A DNA stretch of 64,000 nucleotides, from NCBI GenBank assembly GCA_003508835.1, contig PUFA01000541.1, forward strand, positions 1-64,000, in the 5' to 3' direction. Within the stretch, counting starts at the first letter, position 1. The number at the start of each line of letters is the position of its first letter. The translations under genes were made by a program, and so were the position numbers. The notes beneath the pieces were generated by a model. It ran no database searches. It worked only from the letters and a program-made list of their open reading frames with translations, and had not been told where the DNA came from. Shown piece after piece: positions 1 through 12,880 of the stretch. This DNA is from Eonycteris spelaea. Its lineage: Eukaryota > Chordata > Mammalia > Chiroptera > Pteropodidae.

Positions 1-145
1 ACATTTTTGACCATTTACTATGTACCAGAACCTATAGTAGGCAATAGTATAATGAATAAAATACACTTTCCCTGTCCTGGGAGAGTGCACAGTATAGTTG
101 AGATATGGACAAGTAAATAACCTATTATAATGCTGTATGAATAGA
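1..145 (-). repeat. L2-like LINE 3' fragment
   Basis: The segment reads like the reverse complement of an L2 3' end: a 'tttactatgtaccag' core, a 'gtaggcaatagtataatgaataaa' type stretch, and a 'ccctgtcctgggagagtgcac' segment. It is strongly diverged, so the family call is tentative. Confidence 0.4.
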
Positions 146-369
146 CTATCCATGGATATAAACATACAGCTATTAGTTTCCTTTTATCTGTTTTATTTTC
201 CTCTAACTATCAACTTATCTTTCACCATTCATCTTTCTAATTTTTTTGGAGTTAAGAAGTATTTCAAAGTCAACTGAGATAGAAGCCAGGTCAAAATTTC
301 TGTTCATCTCAGAATTCAGGAAAATTGACCAATCTGCCCATTCACCCATCCTTGCACCATGGTGTTATG

Positions 370-610
370 TAAAGCACATAGACTTTGGGAATATAACATA
401 GGTTTGAATTACGTGTCTGACAATTAATGATTTGCAATAAATAAATTAAACTCTTTGAGCCTCAATTTTCTAATTTTTTAAAATGAGAATAATGATACCT
501 ATCTTATATTTGGGTTGTTAAGGGATTCAACATAATTTAACCTAAATCATGTTGCTCAGTGCTTCTACTTGGTATGTAATCATTACTAGTAGCTGTTGTT
601 ATTTACTCAT
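370..610 (+). repeat. MIR SINE, plus orientation
   Basis: It follows the MIR consensus order: 'gaatataacataggtttgaatt', 'actctttgagcctcaattttc', 'aaaatgagaataatgatacct', 'gggttgttaagggattcaa' and a terminal 'tagtagctgttgttatt'. Divergence and small indels are as expected for an old tRNA/CORE-SINE. Confidence 0.75.
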
Positions 611-755
611 TAAATGTATTTATTGATATTTATTAAGCACATCTATTATATCTATATATTATGACTCAGCCATGCCTATAGGTTTTGGCAAAGAAAGGTA
701 TGGTCCCTAACTTTCAGGGTCAGTAGTGACTATTTAGTCTAAGACAGATGACTGA
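600..755 (-). repeat. L2-like LINE 3' fragment
   Basis: Reads as a diverged reverse-complement L2 end: 'tattgatatttattaagcac' followed by a 'tatggtccctaactttcaggg' segment. It abuts the MIR on its left. Confidence 0.4.
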
Positions 756-1077
756 AACTCTTGTCTTAGAATCTGACCATAAGATGAAAATATTTGTGTA
801 ACACAAATAAAATTAGATTTTATGTGCTTAATTATTATTATAGGATCAAAAGTGATTTATTAAATGCTGACAATGTTGCATTTTCCAAAACAAAAGAAAA
901 TCAAATGGAAGCTTTAAATTTGTTTAATTTTAAAGATATACCGCACATAGAGACTCTGGGCAGCTCCCAAATTGTATGCTTTGTCTAGCATTATAGGTCT
1001 CAGGCATAGGAACTTTCTAATTTTATTCCTTACCTCATTTCTTAATCTTGGATACTTAGGATACCCTGCTTTAGGAA

Positions 1078-1187
1078 ACACACACACACACACACACACA
1101 CAACACACACACACACCACAACAACACACACATATATATATAATAATTATATATATATATCTATAATATATAATATATACATACATA
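1078..1187. repeat. (AC)n / (AT)n compound microsatellite
   Basis: About 55 bp of interrupted CA dinucleotides pass into about 55 bp of TA-rich sequence. Small ORFs crossing it are low-complexity artefacts. Confidence 0.95.
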
Positions 1188-1283
1188 TATCTGAAACCAT
1201 CACCACTTAAAGAAAAAATCAACAGGTAAAAGTTGACTCAAATCAAACTTGGTTAGATTGTGTGAATAACACTTAAAAGAAGG

Positions 1284-1548
1284 GAGGTATATAGTAAGTG
1301 GTTAAGAGAACAGACTCTAGAGCCACATGTCCAAGTTTGAAGCTCACTCTAACATTTATAAAGCTATAATCACCTTAGGCAATTTCCACAATCTCTCTGA
1401 CTTAATTTTTTTCTTTCTATAAAATAAGGATGGAAATAAAAAACACTATATTTTTAGGATCATTAAAAGAATTAAATGATTAATATATATAAAGTACTTA
1501 GAATAGTGGTGCATAAGTGTTTACATAAGCAGTAGCTGTTTATTGTTG
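1284..1548 (+). repeat. MIR SINE, nearly full length, plus orientation
   Basis: The tRNA-like head is visible ('agtaagtggttaagagaaca', 'gactctagagccacatgtcc'). It is followed by the CORE ('aggcaatttccacaatctctctgac', 'ataaaataaggatggaaata') and tail ('aaagtacttagaatagtggtgca', 'gcagtagctgttt'). Confidence 0.8.
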
Positions 1549-1959
1549 CTTATGTAATATAAGATACATGTAACTTCAATTAAAACCATGCTCCTCTGTA
1601 AACACCTGATATTCCTTAATTGAAGAGCAGGTGGGCTTCTGGGGCAGGGACAGAAAGATATAGGTAATCCTCTTTTAAAATGGGAAAATACGAAAGATGG
1701 TATTTGATCCAAGGATGGTGAGTGGATCCAATAAAGATGATGGTCTCCCATAGAGTGGAAAGAAGAGAGGAGGAAACATTTAGGTGATAGGTAGGCCTTG
1801 GCAGGGTGCTACAGGTCTTTGGGCAGCCAGGAGTAACTGCAACAAGCCCAGAGATAAGTGCCTAAGATAAATTTTATCTGTTACACTGAAAGAAACAATT
1901 AACAAGACAAACAACAAACAAAACCTCATAGATACAGACATCAGTGTCCGTGATTACTA

Positions 1960-2145
1960 GAGGGAAAGACAGGGTGAGTGTGGGAAAGGTAAAGGCTGTT
2001 ATATATAATAGTGACAGAAGGAGATTTGCTTGAATGGTGAAACCTGCAAAACACAGACATGTATTATAGGAATTGTAACACTTGAAACCTATACAATTTT
2101 ATTAACCAATATCAACCAAGTAAATTTTAATTTTAAAAAATGTAC
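1960..2145 (+). repeat. L1 3'-UTR fragment
   Basis: It ends in 'cacttgaaacctatacaatt', 'ttattaaccaatatcaacc' and an A-rich run. This is the 3' signature shared by the L1 copies elsewhere in the window, but it is shorter and more diverged. No coding sequence remains. Confidence 0.6.
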
Positions 2146-2313
2146 TCTTTTCAAAAATGTTTTTTCATGGGGAAACTAGAGGCCTTTTCATATGAAAATT
2201 GTGTTATTCACTCAGTCAGTATACTAAATATTATTCTATTAGAATGAAGCATATAGACTTGGAAGGATTCCAGAAAACCATTGTGTGTTAAAATTGGATC
2301 ATTACTTCAAAAA

Positions 2314-3472
2314 CAAGGGAAGTAAAGCTACAAATAAATGAATGAGACTACATCGAACGAAAAAGCTTCTGCTCAGCAAAATAAATTCTCAACAAGGTAA
2401 AAAGAGAACCATTTGAATGGGAAATATATTTGCAAGCAACACTTCTGATAAAGGCCTAATATCCAAATATAACAAAAACTTGTACAACACAATAACAACA
2501 AAAAAAATAAATGATCCAATAAAAACATGAGCAGAGGAACCCAAACAGACACTTCTCCCTCGACAACACACAAATGGCCAACAAATATATGAAACTATGC
2601 TCAACATCACTAGATATGAGGAAAACACAAATCAAAAACCACGAGATACCATCTCATACCTATTAGAATAACTATAATCAACAGGAACAAGTAAAAACAA
2701 ATGTTGGAGAGGATGAAAATTAAAAGGAACCCTCATACACTGCTGGTGAGACTGCAAATTGGTATAGCCACTATGGAAAACAGTTAGGAGGTTCCTCAAT
2801 AAAACTAAGAATTGATCTACCATGTGATCCAGCGATCCCTCCACTGGGTATTTACCCCAAGACTTGAAAAACCATATTCGAAGAGATATTTGCACACCGA
2901 TGTTCATAGCAGCGTTATTGACAGTGACCAGGACATGGAAGCAACTGAGGGTCCTACCAATAGATGATTGGCTAAAGAAGCCTGGTAACATATATACAAT
3001 GGAATATTACTCAGCTATAAGAAGAGATGAAATACTGTCATTTGTGACACATGGATGGATCTCGAGATAAATCATGCTAAGCGAATAAGCCAGACAGTAA
3101 AAGTTGAAAGTCACGTGATATCACTTATATGTGGGATATAAGCCTAAAAGCAACAAATGAGCAGGAACAAACAAACAGAGACTCATAGACATGGACTATA
3201 GACTAGTGCTTAACAAAGGGTAATGGGGTGGGGGGGAATGGGCTATGTAGACGGTTAAAAAAGCATCAAATATAGTGGGGTAGGGAGAGGGTGAATGGTT
3301 AAAAGTGGATCAAATATATGGTTAGCTGGAAGGAAACTGGACCTTTGAGTGGTAAACACACAATAGAATATGCAGATGTCAAATGAATAAATACACCTGA
3401 AAATTATATAATTGTATTAACTAATGTTACTCTAATAAACTTAAAAAAAGTTTATATCATAAAAAAAAGAAA
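2314..3472 (+). mobile_element. 5'-truncated L1 retrotransposon
   Basis: This copy starts in the C-terminal part of ORF2 ('gaatgagactacatcgaacg', 'gggaaatatatttgcaagc') and runs through the 3' UTR to an A-rich tail at about 3461-3470. An 8-bp candidate target duplication, TTCAAAAA, occurs at 2306-2313 and 3473-3480. ORF2 is broken by stops and frame changes, so the copy is dead. The 3' UTR matches the minus-strand L1s at 7303 and 59456, so the three belong to one relatively young family. Before the tail there is a short 'gtttatatcat' stretch, possibly a second tail segment. Confidence 0.85.
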
Positions 3473-3480
3473 TTCAAAAA

Positions 3481-5544
3481 TATTGGTCATTATAACAAGT
3501 TTTAGATTCATTTTTACTTTTATTTCCAACTGCTATTCTGACTTGCATAGTTGCTTTCCAATCTGCTAAGGAATAAAAAAAAAAACATGATTTAATGTAA
3601 ATCTAAAAAGCAGCTTAGAATGGGTATGTTTCAATGAAATTATGTGCTAAATCCCTAGATTATTGTGTTATTTGATCAGTAATTAATTTTTTTCCACAAT
3701 TGAAAGAACATAGCAAAAATATTCTCAAAGTGATAGTTTAAATGTGTGTATTGGCAAACTGTTAACTGATATTTTTCATTAGCTTTATATGATACAAATC
3801 ACAGTTCCAGAGAACTAAAATGCTCCTGTATTCCTCTTTGTCACAAGAGAAATCTTACTTGTAACAGGAGTAATTCTATTGCTGTTTTTTGCTGTGATTT
3901 GTAGTAATATTGGGAAATTTGATTAAATTCACTATAAAAAAGAGATGAACCAAATTTATTTAACCAAGGTCCATGTAACTACAACTGGCATAGCAGTCCA
4001 TGATTTACCTCAAGATATTTTAAGCTTTTCTTAAAGGAGAAATTCTAAGTACACGTTTAATTTGGTTAAAGATAATATATAGAAGGAAAATTTCCCTTTA
4101 CTTGTAATATGATATATTTGACCTAATTATCAGACAAAAACACTCTTTTTACATAATACAATTATGCTATGAAAACTCTATGAAACTCTCGGTGGATTTG
4201 AGATATTATCCAGGCAAATAACGACAAGTTTTCAGATATGAAACAAGACATGTAAAATAATACCACACACAACTATATTGTAACTTGACAAAACGAAAAT
4301 CAAATTTGGTTATAAGTCTTTGGCTAGGAGGTCTAGAGAGGTGTTACTTTGTTCATGGTTATGCATTTATGTAAGTTCCTCTAGTTTCTTATCTTTCTCC
4401 AAAGCATCAAAGGTAAGTTGTCCACTCTAAGAATTAGACTCTTGGAGTTTCTTATAATTTCTTAATAATTTCTGTCTCCACTATAATCAATGTTTAGGTT
4501 TATACTATTTTCCTGTTTTTCTTGTAGTTATTGTCATGGGAGCAAATTAATAAATACTATGTCATTTCATATTCTCTTCGCGAATTTTTCTTAAGAATGG
4601 AATTGTTTTTGTCCAATAGTTTTCAATGCCCAGTGTCAATTTGAAAAGCCATAAAAAATTTAAAAAGACTTATAAAACCTAACTTTAACCTTTTAAATAA
4701 TCTTAATTTTTGATGGCTGCCTATAATTCTTTATTTCTATGGGATACTGGGACTGTAAACAGAAACAATAAGAATGGGTAGTGAATCAAACTGCAGAAAC
4801 CCTATAAAGGTCAAAATTAGACTTCACCTAGAATAATATAAGGTTTCAGAATTTCAGGGGAACTTTCGTGAATTTAAGTTAGAAATGGATATAGAAATAG
4901 GATAATGTGAATCTTTTTAAAATGATGGTGAACCCAAAAGAGATATTTAACCTTTTTTTCTAGGAATTCCTGCATTATTAATACAGGGGTTACTTTTGAA
5001 TTCTCTTCCTTAATGGTAATAAACATATTAATGGTTAAAATGCTTAAAGTAAAAGAATAGCAGTAGTAAGTTGCCTATACTTTAGATTAGGGATTCCATG
5101 GGTATCCCTTTTGCACCAAATTTTTTTTAAATGGGTGGTGACAACAACTATTGTGTTCAAATGTGTTTGTGAGGTATGTCACTAAGAATGTGTTACTAAT
5201 GATAGTTATAATAGCAAAGTGTATGAATTATTTGCCTTTTTAGAAATTAAATCAAAACAGATTTCAGGCTGTCTTGAGGATATCAATCTCAAACTCCTGC
5301 ATTGCAATTATTGTCCAGGAAATTCCACATAATCTTGGGAAATTTATCAAGTGTGTTGCTCACATAAATGTTAACCGTCATGTATATTGCAATGAGGAGA
5401 TGTTGTGAATCATATACGTAAGTCGATACTAAAAAAACTGGCTTTCTATTTTGTTTAGATAAATTTCAACCATATGTCAGTGATTTCTTATAAATATAGA
5501 ACATAGAAAAAAAAGAAGAAAAGACCAGAGTAAATACAAGTTAA
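3481..5544. other. Unique AT-rich intergenic DNA
   Basis: I see no gene, no recognised repeat and no long ORF. The stretch is AT-rich with short A and T runs. Confidence 0.5.
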
Positions 5545-5697
5545 TGTCAAATGAGTCCCTTACTATGTGTCAGGCACTAAGTTAAACATTTTGAATGAAT
5601 TACATTTTTAATTCTCACAGCAACCCTATTAATTAGGGTGTGATTATTATTCCCATTTTATAGATGAGAAAATTAAACATAGAAAGTTAAAGAGCTC
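5545..5697 (-). repeat. MIR SINE, first half (interrupted)
   Basis: Reverse-complement MIR: 'tatgtgtcaggcactaag', 'attctcacagcaaccctatt', 'cccattttatagatgagaa'. It breaks off at 'aagttaaagagctc'. The missing half resumes at 14711, on the far side of a 9-kb L1 block. Confidence 0.8.
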
Positions 5698-5716
5698 GGA
5701 CTCTTCAGTCAAGATA

Positions 5717-5722
5717 GTGTAG
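5717..5722. repeat. Target-site duplication, left of solo LTR
   Basis: GTGTAG directly precedes the LTR and is repeated exactly at 6088-6093. Confidence 0.85.
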
Positions 5723-6087
5723 TGTTGGGGGCTGCTCGGCTAAAATGGCTGCCTGACCAAAATGGTCGCTCAGCAATACTTAAAGGCTTCTCTCTAAGGC
5801 CCGCGTAAGCTTCCCTGATATCTCCGCTTTGCTTCCCGCCAAAGGACTTTCAGCGGGACTTTCTGTCCGGCCCGCTTTTAGTTACGCAATATCGCCTGAC
5901 TGCCCTGGCCAATCAGCCCCACCAACGCAACATCACCTGATCACGCCTATATAAGCCCGCAGCAAGCCTTAATAAACAAGACTTGATCAGAAAGCCTGTC
6001 TTGTCCTCCATTCTTTGCGTCGTCTTGTCTCCCTCCCCTCCCGTTCTGTCTTAGGGTCTCTGTTGACTGTCCCGCGGGCCCGGGACA
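5723..6087 (+). mobile_element. Solo LTR of an endogenous retrovirus
   Basis: A 365-bp GC-rich element that begins TGTTGGGG and ends CGGGACA, giving the TG...CA termini of an LTR. It has a CCAAT box at 5909-5913, a TATATAA box at 5948-5954 and an AATAAA signal at 5971-5976, followed by a C/T-rich R-U5 part. Exact 6-bp duplications (GTGTAG) flank it. There is no internal retroviral sequence, so it is a solo LTR left by recombination between two LTRs. The 6-bp duplication suggests a class II (betaretrovirus-like) element, but I do not recognise the family. It is little decayed compared with the L1 it sits in. Confidence 0.9.
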
Positions 6088-6093
6088 GTGTAG
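6088..6093. repeat. Target-site duplication, right of solo LTR
   Basis: Exact second copy of GTGTAG (5717-5722). The interrupted L1 5' leader resumes immediately after it. Confidence 0.85.
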
Positions 6094-7549
6094 TATGTAG
6101 ACACTGTGCTCACCATCTCTTACAACCACAATCAAAACGACAACTAAACTACAGAACAGCCATCATTGGGAATTGCCTGAGGTCTGACTGAAACAAAAAT
6201 TTTACAATTGGGGCATACATAAGAGGCCACCTTGAGACTGGAAGGGGGAATGGAGATGCAAAATGGGATGGCCACACAACAATTTGTAGTGGTTGAGAAA
6301 ATGGGAGGGCTATCATTGCTGTAAAGGTCTCCTAGAGGAGCAAGGGATCCCAGCCCCACATAGGACTCTCTAGCCCTAGGGTTCCAGTGCCAGAAAGAGG
6401 TGTCTGCAAATCGCTAGCTGTGAAAATCAGCGGAAATTTTTGACTGAGTAAGACAGAGTGCCAACAGGATCACAGATGTTCTTCTAAATGGTCCCACATA
6501 AAACTTACTGATGGACACACTCGCTCTGAATTCCAGGGCTAGGGAAGCAGCTCAAAAAGTGCCAGGGACATATGGGGAGGAACTGAATTATCTGGCTTCA
6601 GGGCAAGGGCTGGAGGGGCAGCTTTCTCCCAGACATAAGTACTGGTAGAGAATTTTGTTCCTTTGCTGAGTCCTCTCTACATCCAATGGGCAGACACAGA
6701 CAGCCACCAATATCTGAGTCTCCATCAAACTTGGGCTAACAATGGTCAGCCTGCCCTGGTGATTCCCTGAGACCCTGCAACTCCCAAACTTGCAAGCCAA
6801 ACTAAGCCACCTCCAGTGGCTTTTCCATACAAATGATCTGTCTTGGTTCATGCTGCAGATATTTCTAAAATCTCTAGAAGTTTCACAAACCCAAACAAAT
6901 AGGATTTGGCCTTGGTATTCCCCTTACTGCTTGCTGAGCTGTCCCAAGCCAACTCTAGAGATAGCCAGCCTCGGTTTCCAGCTTGACCTCTTGAGGCACC
7001 TCTAAGGCCAGCACTGGTGGCAGCCATGGGAAGATTGTTTGGGCGACTCTTGTCAAAGCACAAGAAACTGAAAACCAATTTCAAGAAATAAAATGGAAAA
7101 CTTTCCTAATCTGGTAAAGAAAATAGAAATAAAAGTTCAGGAAGCACAGAGAGTTGTAAACAAGGTGAAATTAAAGAGGTCCACACCAAGACATATCATC
7201 ATTAAAATTCCAAAGTTTAAAGACAAAGAGAGAACCTTAAGAAAAGGCAATAGAAAAACAGATACCTACAAGGGGATCTTCCATAATACTGTGAAATGAT
7301 TTTTTTTTCTTTTTTTTTTTAAAATTAAGTTTATTGGGGTGGCAATGGTTAATACAATTACATAATTTTCAGGTGTATGTTATAATTAGACATCTGTATA
7401 TTCTATTGTGTGTTTACCACTCAAAGTCCAGTTTCCTTCAGCTACCATATATTTGATCACTTTTAACTCACTTCACCCTCTCCCTACCCCACTATATTTG
7501 ATGCTTTTAAACCTTCTACATAGGCCCTCCTCCCCACCCTATACCCTCT

Positions 7550-7773
7550 GTTAAGCACTAGTCTATAGTCCATGTCTATGAGTCTCTGTTTGTTTGTCCT
7601 GCTCATTTGTTGCTTTTAGGCTTATATCCCACATTATAAGTGATATCATGTGACTTTCAACTTTTACTGTCTGGCTTATTTCGCTTAGCATGATTATCTC
7701 GAGATCCATCCATGTTGTCACAAATGAAAGTATTTCATCTCTTCTTACAGCTGAGTATATTCCATTGTGTGTG

Positions 7774-7806
<33 letters not shown>

Positions 7807-10800
7807 ATATATATATATATATAATATATATATACACACACATATATACATACATACATACCATTGCTTCTTTAGACAATCATCTATCATAGGACACTTT
7901 GGTTTGCTTTTATGTCCTGGCCATGTGAATAATGCTGCTATGAACATCAGTGTGCAAATATCTCTTCAAAATATGGGTTTTCAAAGTCTTTGGGGTAAAC
8001 ACCCAGTAGAGGGATTGCTCATTATATGGTAGATTAATTCTTAGTATATTGAGGACATCCATACTGTTTTCCATAGTGGCTATACCAATTTGCAGTCCCA
8101 CCAAGTAGTGTATGAGGGTTCCTTTTTCTCTGCATCCCTCCAACACTTGTTACTATTTGTCCTGTTGATTACAGCTATGTGAGATGGTATATATCATGTG
8201 TGGTTTTGCTTTGCATTTCCCTAACAGCTAGTGATGTTGAGCAATCTTTTCATATATTTGTTGACCATTTTTTTGTGTCATAGAGGGAGAAGTGTCTGTT
8301 CAGGTCCTATGCAACATTTTTTTTTTATTGGATCATTTTGTTTTTCTTGTTGTATTGGTTGTATGAGTTCTTTGTATATTTTGGATATTAGGCCTTATCA
8401 GAGGCATTGCTTGCAAATATATTTCCCATTCCGATGGTTTGTCTCTCTCCTTGTTGATGGTTTCTTTTGCTGAGCAGAAGCTTTTTAGTTTGATGTAGTC
8501 TCATTCATTTATTTTTTTCTTTTACTTCCCTTGCTTTTGAGGTCAAATTCATAAAATCCTCTTTAAGTCCAAGGTCCTTGAGTTTAGTTCCTATGATCTC
8601 TTCTATGCATTTATTGTTTCAGTTCTTATATTCAGGCCTTTAATCAATTTTGAGTTAATTTTCGTGTGCGGTAATAGACAGCAGTCTACTTTTATTCTCT
8701 TGCAGATGGCTTTCCATTTTTTACAAACACCATTTATTGAAGAGGGTTTTCTTTCTAACACTGTATGTTTTTGGTTTCTTTTGTTGAAAATTATTTTCCC
8801 ATACAAATATGGGTTCACACGACTTTTGATTCTGTTCCACTGGTCAATATGTCTGTTTTTGCTGCCAATTGCCATGCCGTTTTGATTACTGTCTTTTGTA
8901 GTATAATTTGAGGTCAAGCAGAGTGATGCCTCCAGCCTCATTCTTTTTTCTCAGATGGTTTCACAATTCGGCGTCTTTTTATGCTTCCATACAAATCTGA
9001 TGATCTTCTGTTCAATTTCTTTTAAAAAAATATTGATGGGATATTGATAGGGATTTTATTAAATCTGTATAATGCTTTAGATAATAAGGTCATTTTAACT
9101 ATGTTGATTCTTCCACCCCAAGAACACAGAATATCTTTCCTTTTTCTTTGTATCGTCTTTGATGTCTTCTAATAGGGTCTTTATAGTTTTCATTACATAG
9201 GTCCTTCCACTTGTTTGTTAAATTTATTCCTTACATATTCTATTCTTATTTTTGCGATTGAAAAAGGATTTTTTTTCAACTTCATTTCTGACACTTCACT
9301 ATTAGACTATATAGGAAAGCTATGTATTTTTGAATGTTGATTTTGTATCTAGAAACTTTACTGTATTTGCTTATTGTTTTCTAGTAGTATTGTTGTGGTA
9401 TTTTTTAGTGTTTTCTATATAGAGAAACATGCATCCACAAATAGTGAGGAATTTTGACTTCTTCCATTTCCTATTTGGAATGCCTTTTATATCTTCCTCT
9501 GGTCTGATTGCATTCAGAAGGACTTTTCGAATGTTAAATTGAATAACAGTGGTGATAGTGGACAGTGTTGCCTTGTTCCTAATCTTAACAAGGAAAGTTC
9601 TTAGTTTTTTCACCAATAGGTATTATGTTGGTTGTGGGGTTTGACATAGATGACCTTTATAATGTAAGGCACTTTCCTTCTATACCGATTTCTTAAGTGT
9701 TTGATCAATAAATGGATGTTGTATCTTGTTGAAGCCATCTCTTTTTTTTGCGTCTATTATTGATATGATCAAAAGATTCTTATTTTTTCATTTATTTATG
9801 TGGTGTATCATTATTAAATCAATTTGCCTGTGTTGAACCATTCCTGTGCCTCTGGGATGTAGCCCACTTGATCATGGTGTATAATATTTTTAATATGTTG
9901 CTATATTCAGTTCGATAATATCTTATTTAGGATTTTTGCATCTGTGTTCATGAGAGCATTGGTTTGTAGTTCCTTTTTTGTGTTATCTTTATGAGGTTTT
10001 GAATATAGAGTAATAATGGCCTCAAAAATGAAGTTGGAAGTATTGTCTCTTTTTCGATTATTTGGTAGAGTTTGAGGAGAATAGATATTAAGTCTTCTTT
10101 GATCGTTTGGTAAATTCACTGGTGAAAGCCATCTGGTCCTGGACTTTTACTTTTTGGTAGGTTTTTGATGATTATTTCAATTTCATACTGCTGATCAGTC
10201 TATTTAGATTTTCTAGTTCTTGATTCAGTCTAGGAAGGTTGTATTTTTCAAAGTACTGGTCCATTTCTTCTAGGTTATCAAATTTGGTTTTATACACTTT
10301 TTTCATAGTATTCTTGAATGATCCTTTGTAGTTCTGTCTTCATTTCTCCTCTTTCATCTCAAATTTTGTTTATTTGTGTCCTTTCTTTCTTTTTTCTCTT
10401 TAGTGAGTCTAGCCAGGGTTTTGTCAATTTTATTAACCTTCGCAAAGAACCAGCTCTTTTCGTGTTTTTTTACATTTTTGTTTTCAATTTCATTTATTTC
10501 TGCTCTAATTTTGATCATTTCCTTCTTTCTGCTGACTTTAGTCTTCATTTGTTCTTCCTTTTCTAGGTTTTTTTTTTTTTTTAAGATGAAGCGTTAGTTG
10601 TTTAATTGGTCTCATTCTTGATTTTGGAGATGGGTCTGTAATATGAACTTTCCTCTTATGACCACTTTTGCTGTGTCCCAAAATTTTGATATGCTAATTA
10701 TCATTATAATTTGTTTCTCTTATCTCTTGATCTCTCTTTTTATTACTTCTCTCTAACCCAATTGTTCTTCAGTAGTATGCTATTTTAATCTCCATGTATT

Positions 10801-11535
10801 TTGTGATTCTTCCTGATTTATTTTTGCAGTTAATCTCGACTTTCGAAGCATTGTGATCAGAGAATATGGTTGGTATTATTTCAACCCCCTTATATTTTTG
10901 AGTCTATCTCTGTGTCCCAGTATGTGGTTGATCCTTGAGAATGTTCCATGTGCACTAGAGAAGAAGGCGAAGCAGCTATTTTAGGATGGAAGGCTCTGTA
11001 AATGTCAATTATGTCCAGTTGGTCTAATGTGTCATTTAAGGATGTTATTTCCTTATTGATTTTCTGTTTGGATGATCTGTCCATATCCAAGAGTGGGGTA
11101 TTTTTAGGTCCCCTACTATGACAGTGTTTTGATCTGTTTCCCTTTAGTTCTGTTAGTAATTGTTTTACATATTTCAGGGCTCCCTGATTAGGAGTATAGA
11201 TATTAATAAGTGTTATGTTTTCTTGATGCATGTCCCCTTTTATCATTATGAAGTGTCCCTCAGTATTTTCTTTACCTTTTTTTATTTTTGAAGTCTATTT
11301 CATCCGATATTAGTACCACTTACTCCCGCTTTTCTTCTGAGTGTCATTCATTTGAAATATCATTTTCCACCCTTTCACTTTGAGTCTCTGTTTGTCTTTG
11401 GAGCTGTGAAGTGTCTCCTGTTGGCAACATGTGTTTGTATTTTGCGTTTTTTGACCCATTATGCAACTCTGTGCCTTTTTATGGCTGAGTTCAATCCACT
11501 TACATTTAGGGTGATTATTGAAATATGAGGTCTTC
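7550..11535 (-). pseudogene. L1 ORF2 remnant (endonuclease-reverse transcriptase)
   Basis: Fragments in shifting frames match the L1 ORF2 protein. The endonuclease start is near 11,535 (ISIITLNVSGLNSAIKRHR). The mid-endonuclease is at 10,890-11,246 (ITLINIYTPNQGALKYVKQL, NDTLDQLDIIDIYRAFHP). Parts of the reverse transcriptase lie between 10,120 and 9,370, and C-terminal pieces reach to 7,563. The intact protein would nick DNA and copy L1 RNA at the target. Here the F-A-D-D catalytic motif reads F-V-D-A at 9441-9430, losing one of the two catalytic aspartates. The longest surviving open stretch is only about 120 codons. Confidence 0.85.
7770..7862. repeat. (TG)n(TA)n(CATA)n microsatellite inside L1
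   Basis: A GT run passes into TA repeats, then CA and CATA. It interrupts the L1 ORF2 end exactly where L1 reads 'attccattgtgtatata', so it grew from an L1-encoded seed. Confidence 0.95.
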
Positions 11536-11994
11536 TTCCAGTCATTTTTTCTTTTGCTTTCTGGTGGCTTGGTGTTTCCAATTGCTTCTTTTTCTTTGTG
11601 TTTGTTTTATTTCTTTTCATTGTCTTTGTATGTTTTATCTCTTTTCTTCTTTATGTTATATACTTCAGTTCTAAATCTTTGGTGTGTGGTTACCATTATA
11701 AATATATAAAGGTGCATTTTCTTGTGTGTGCTTTATCTCCATTCCCCTTTGCAAATTTGGATCTTTTAATCTTCCCCTTTTCAGTAATTTTTTTCTCAAT
11801 TTGTTCCTATGTTTTGCTGAACATACATTACATCTTGCTATAGCTCTTCTCTTCTTATTATTTATGCTTATAATGTCCTGTTCTAGTAAGGGTTGCACTC
11901 TTCTGCTTCTATTTGCCTGATTGTCACTTTACTCTTAATTATATATGTTTTTTTTTTGGTCATTTTATTTTAAATGAGCTGACCTTTTCAGTAT

Positions 11995-12880
11995 TTCCTA
12001 TAGTGTAGGCCTTGTGGTGGAGAATTCCCTCAATTTTTGTATGTCTGGAAAAGTCTTAATTTCTCCTTCATATCTAAAGAAGAGCTTATCTGGATACATT
12101 ATTCTATGCTGGTAGTTCCTTTCACTGAACATTTTAAATATTTGATTCCATTGCTTTTTGGCATGTGAGGTTTGCGCTGCAAAGTCCAACATGAATCTAA
12201 TAGGTTTTACTTTGTAAGTTACAATTTTCTTCTTTCTGACTTCCCCTGAGAATTCTGTGTTTGTCATTGATTTTTGATAACTTTAATACAATGTGTTTTT
12301 TGAGAAGGCCTTTTTTGGATTGAGATAATTGGTTGTTCTGTTAACTTCTTGAATTCCAAGTTCCCAGCTCCTTCCTTAGATTTGGAAATTCTCATCAACT
12401 ATTTATCTGAAAATGCTCTCTAGTCCCTGTTCCTTTTCCTCACCTTCAATAATGCCCTTATTCATATGTTTTCTATTCCTGATGGTATCAGCTAGACCTT
12501 GAATTTCTCTTTCATTATTTTTCATTGTTTAGCTTCTCTCTTCTTCCTTCTGATTTATTTTTAATTTCTGTTTCAATATCTCTAATCCTTTCCTGCATTT
12601 GGTCGACTCTATTCACCAAGCTTGCCATTTCATTTTTCAATTCTTGTAGTGTGTTCTTCATCTCTAGAAGTTCTATTTGGTCTTTTTTGAGTGTTTTGAT
12701 CTCCTTGCTCTGTTCATCAAGGTGTTTTTTTTTTTTCAATTCCTGAAATTGTTGATATTACTCGGTTAGGAATTCACTGATTTTTTTTTTCAAAAGTACC
12801 ATCCTGAATTCTCTTTCACTTAAGTCATATATTTTTTAAATGTCTGTAAGCTATTTTCTGGAGATTTTTCTTTTTCTTTC
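11995..12880 (-). pseudogene. L1 ORF1 remnant (RNA-binding chaperone)
   Basis: Two recognisable parts survive. A heptad-rich coiled coil lies at 12,515-12,739 (LQELKNEMASLVNRVDQMQE). A C-terminal domain piece lies at 11,998-12,267 (KIVTYKVKPIRF, EGEIKTFPDIQKLREF), typical of the trimeric L1 ORF1 protein. The two are in different frames. The 5' boundary is approximate because no convincing start codon survives. Confidence 0.75.
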
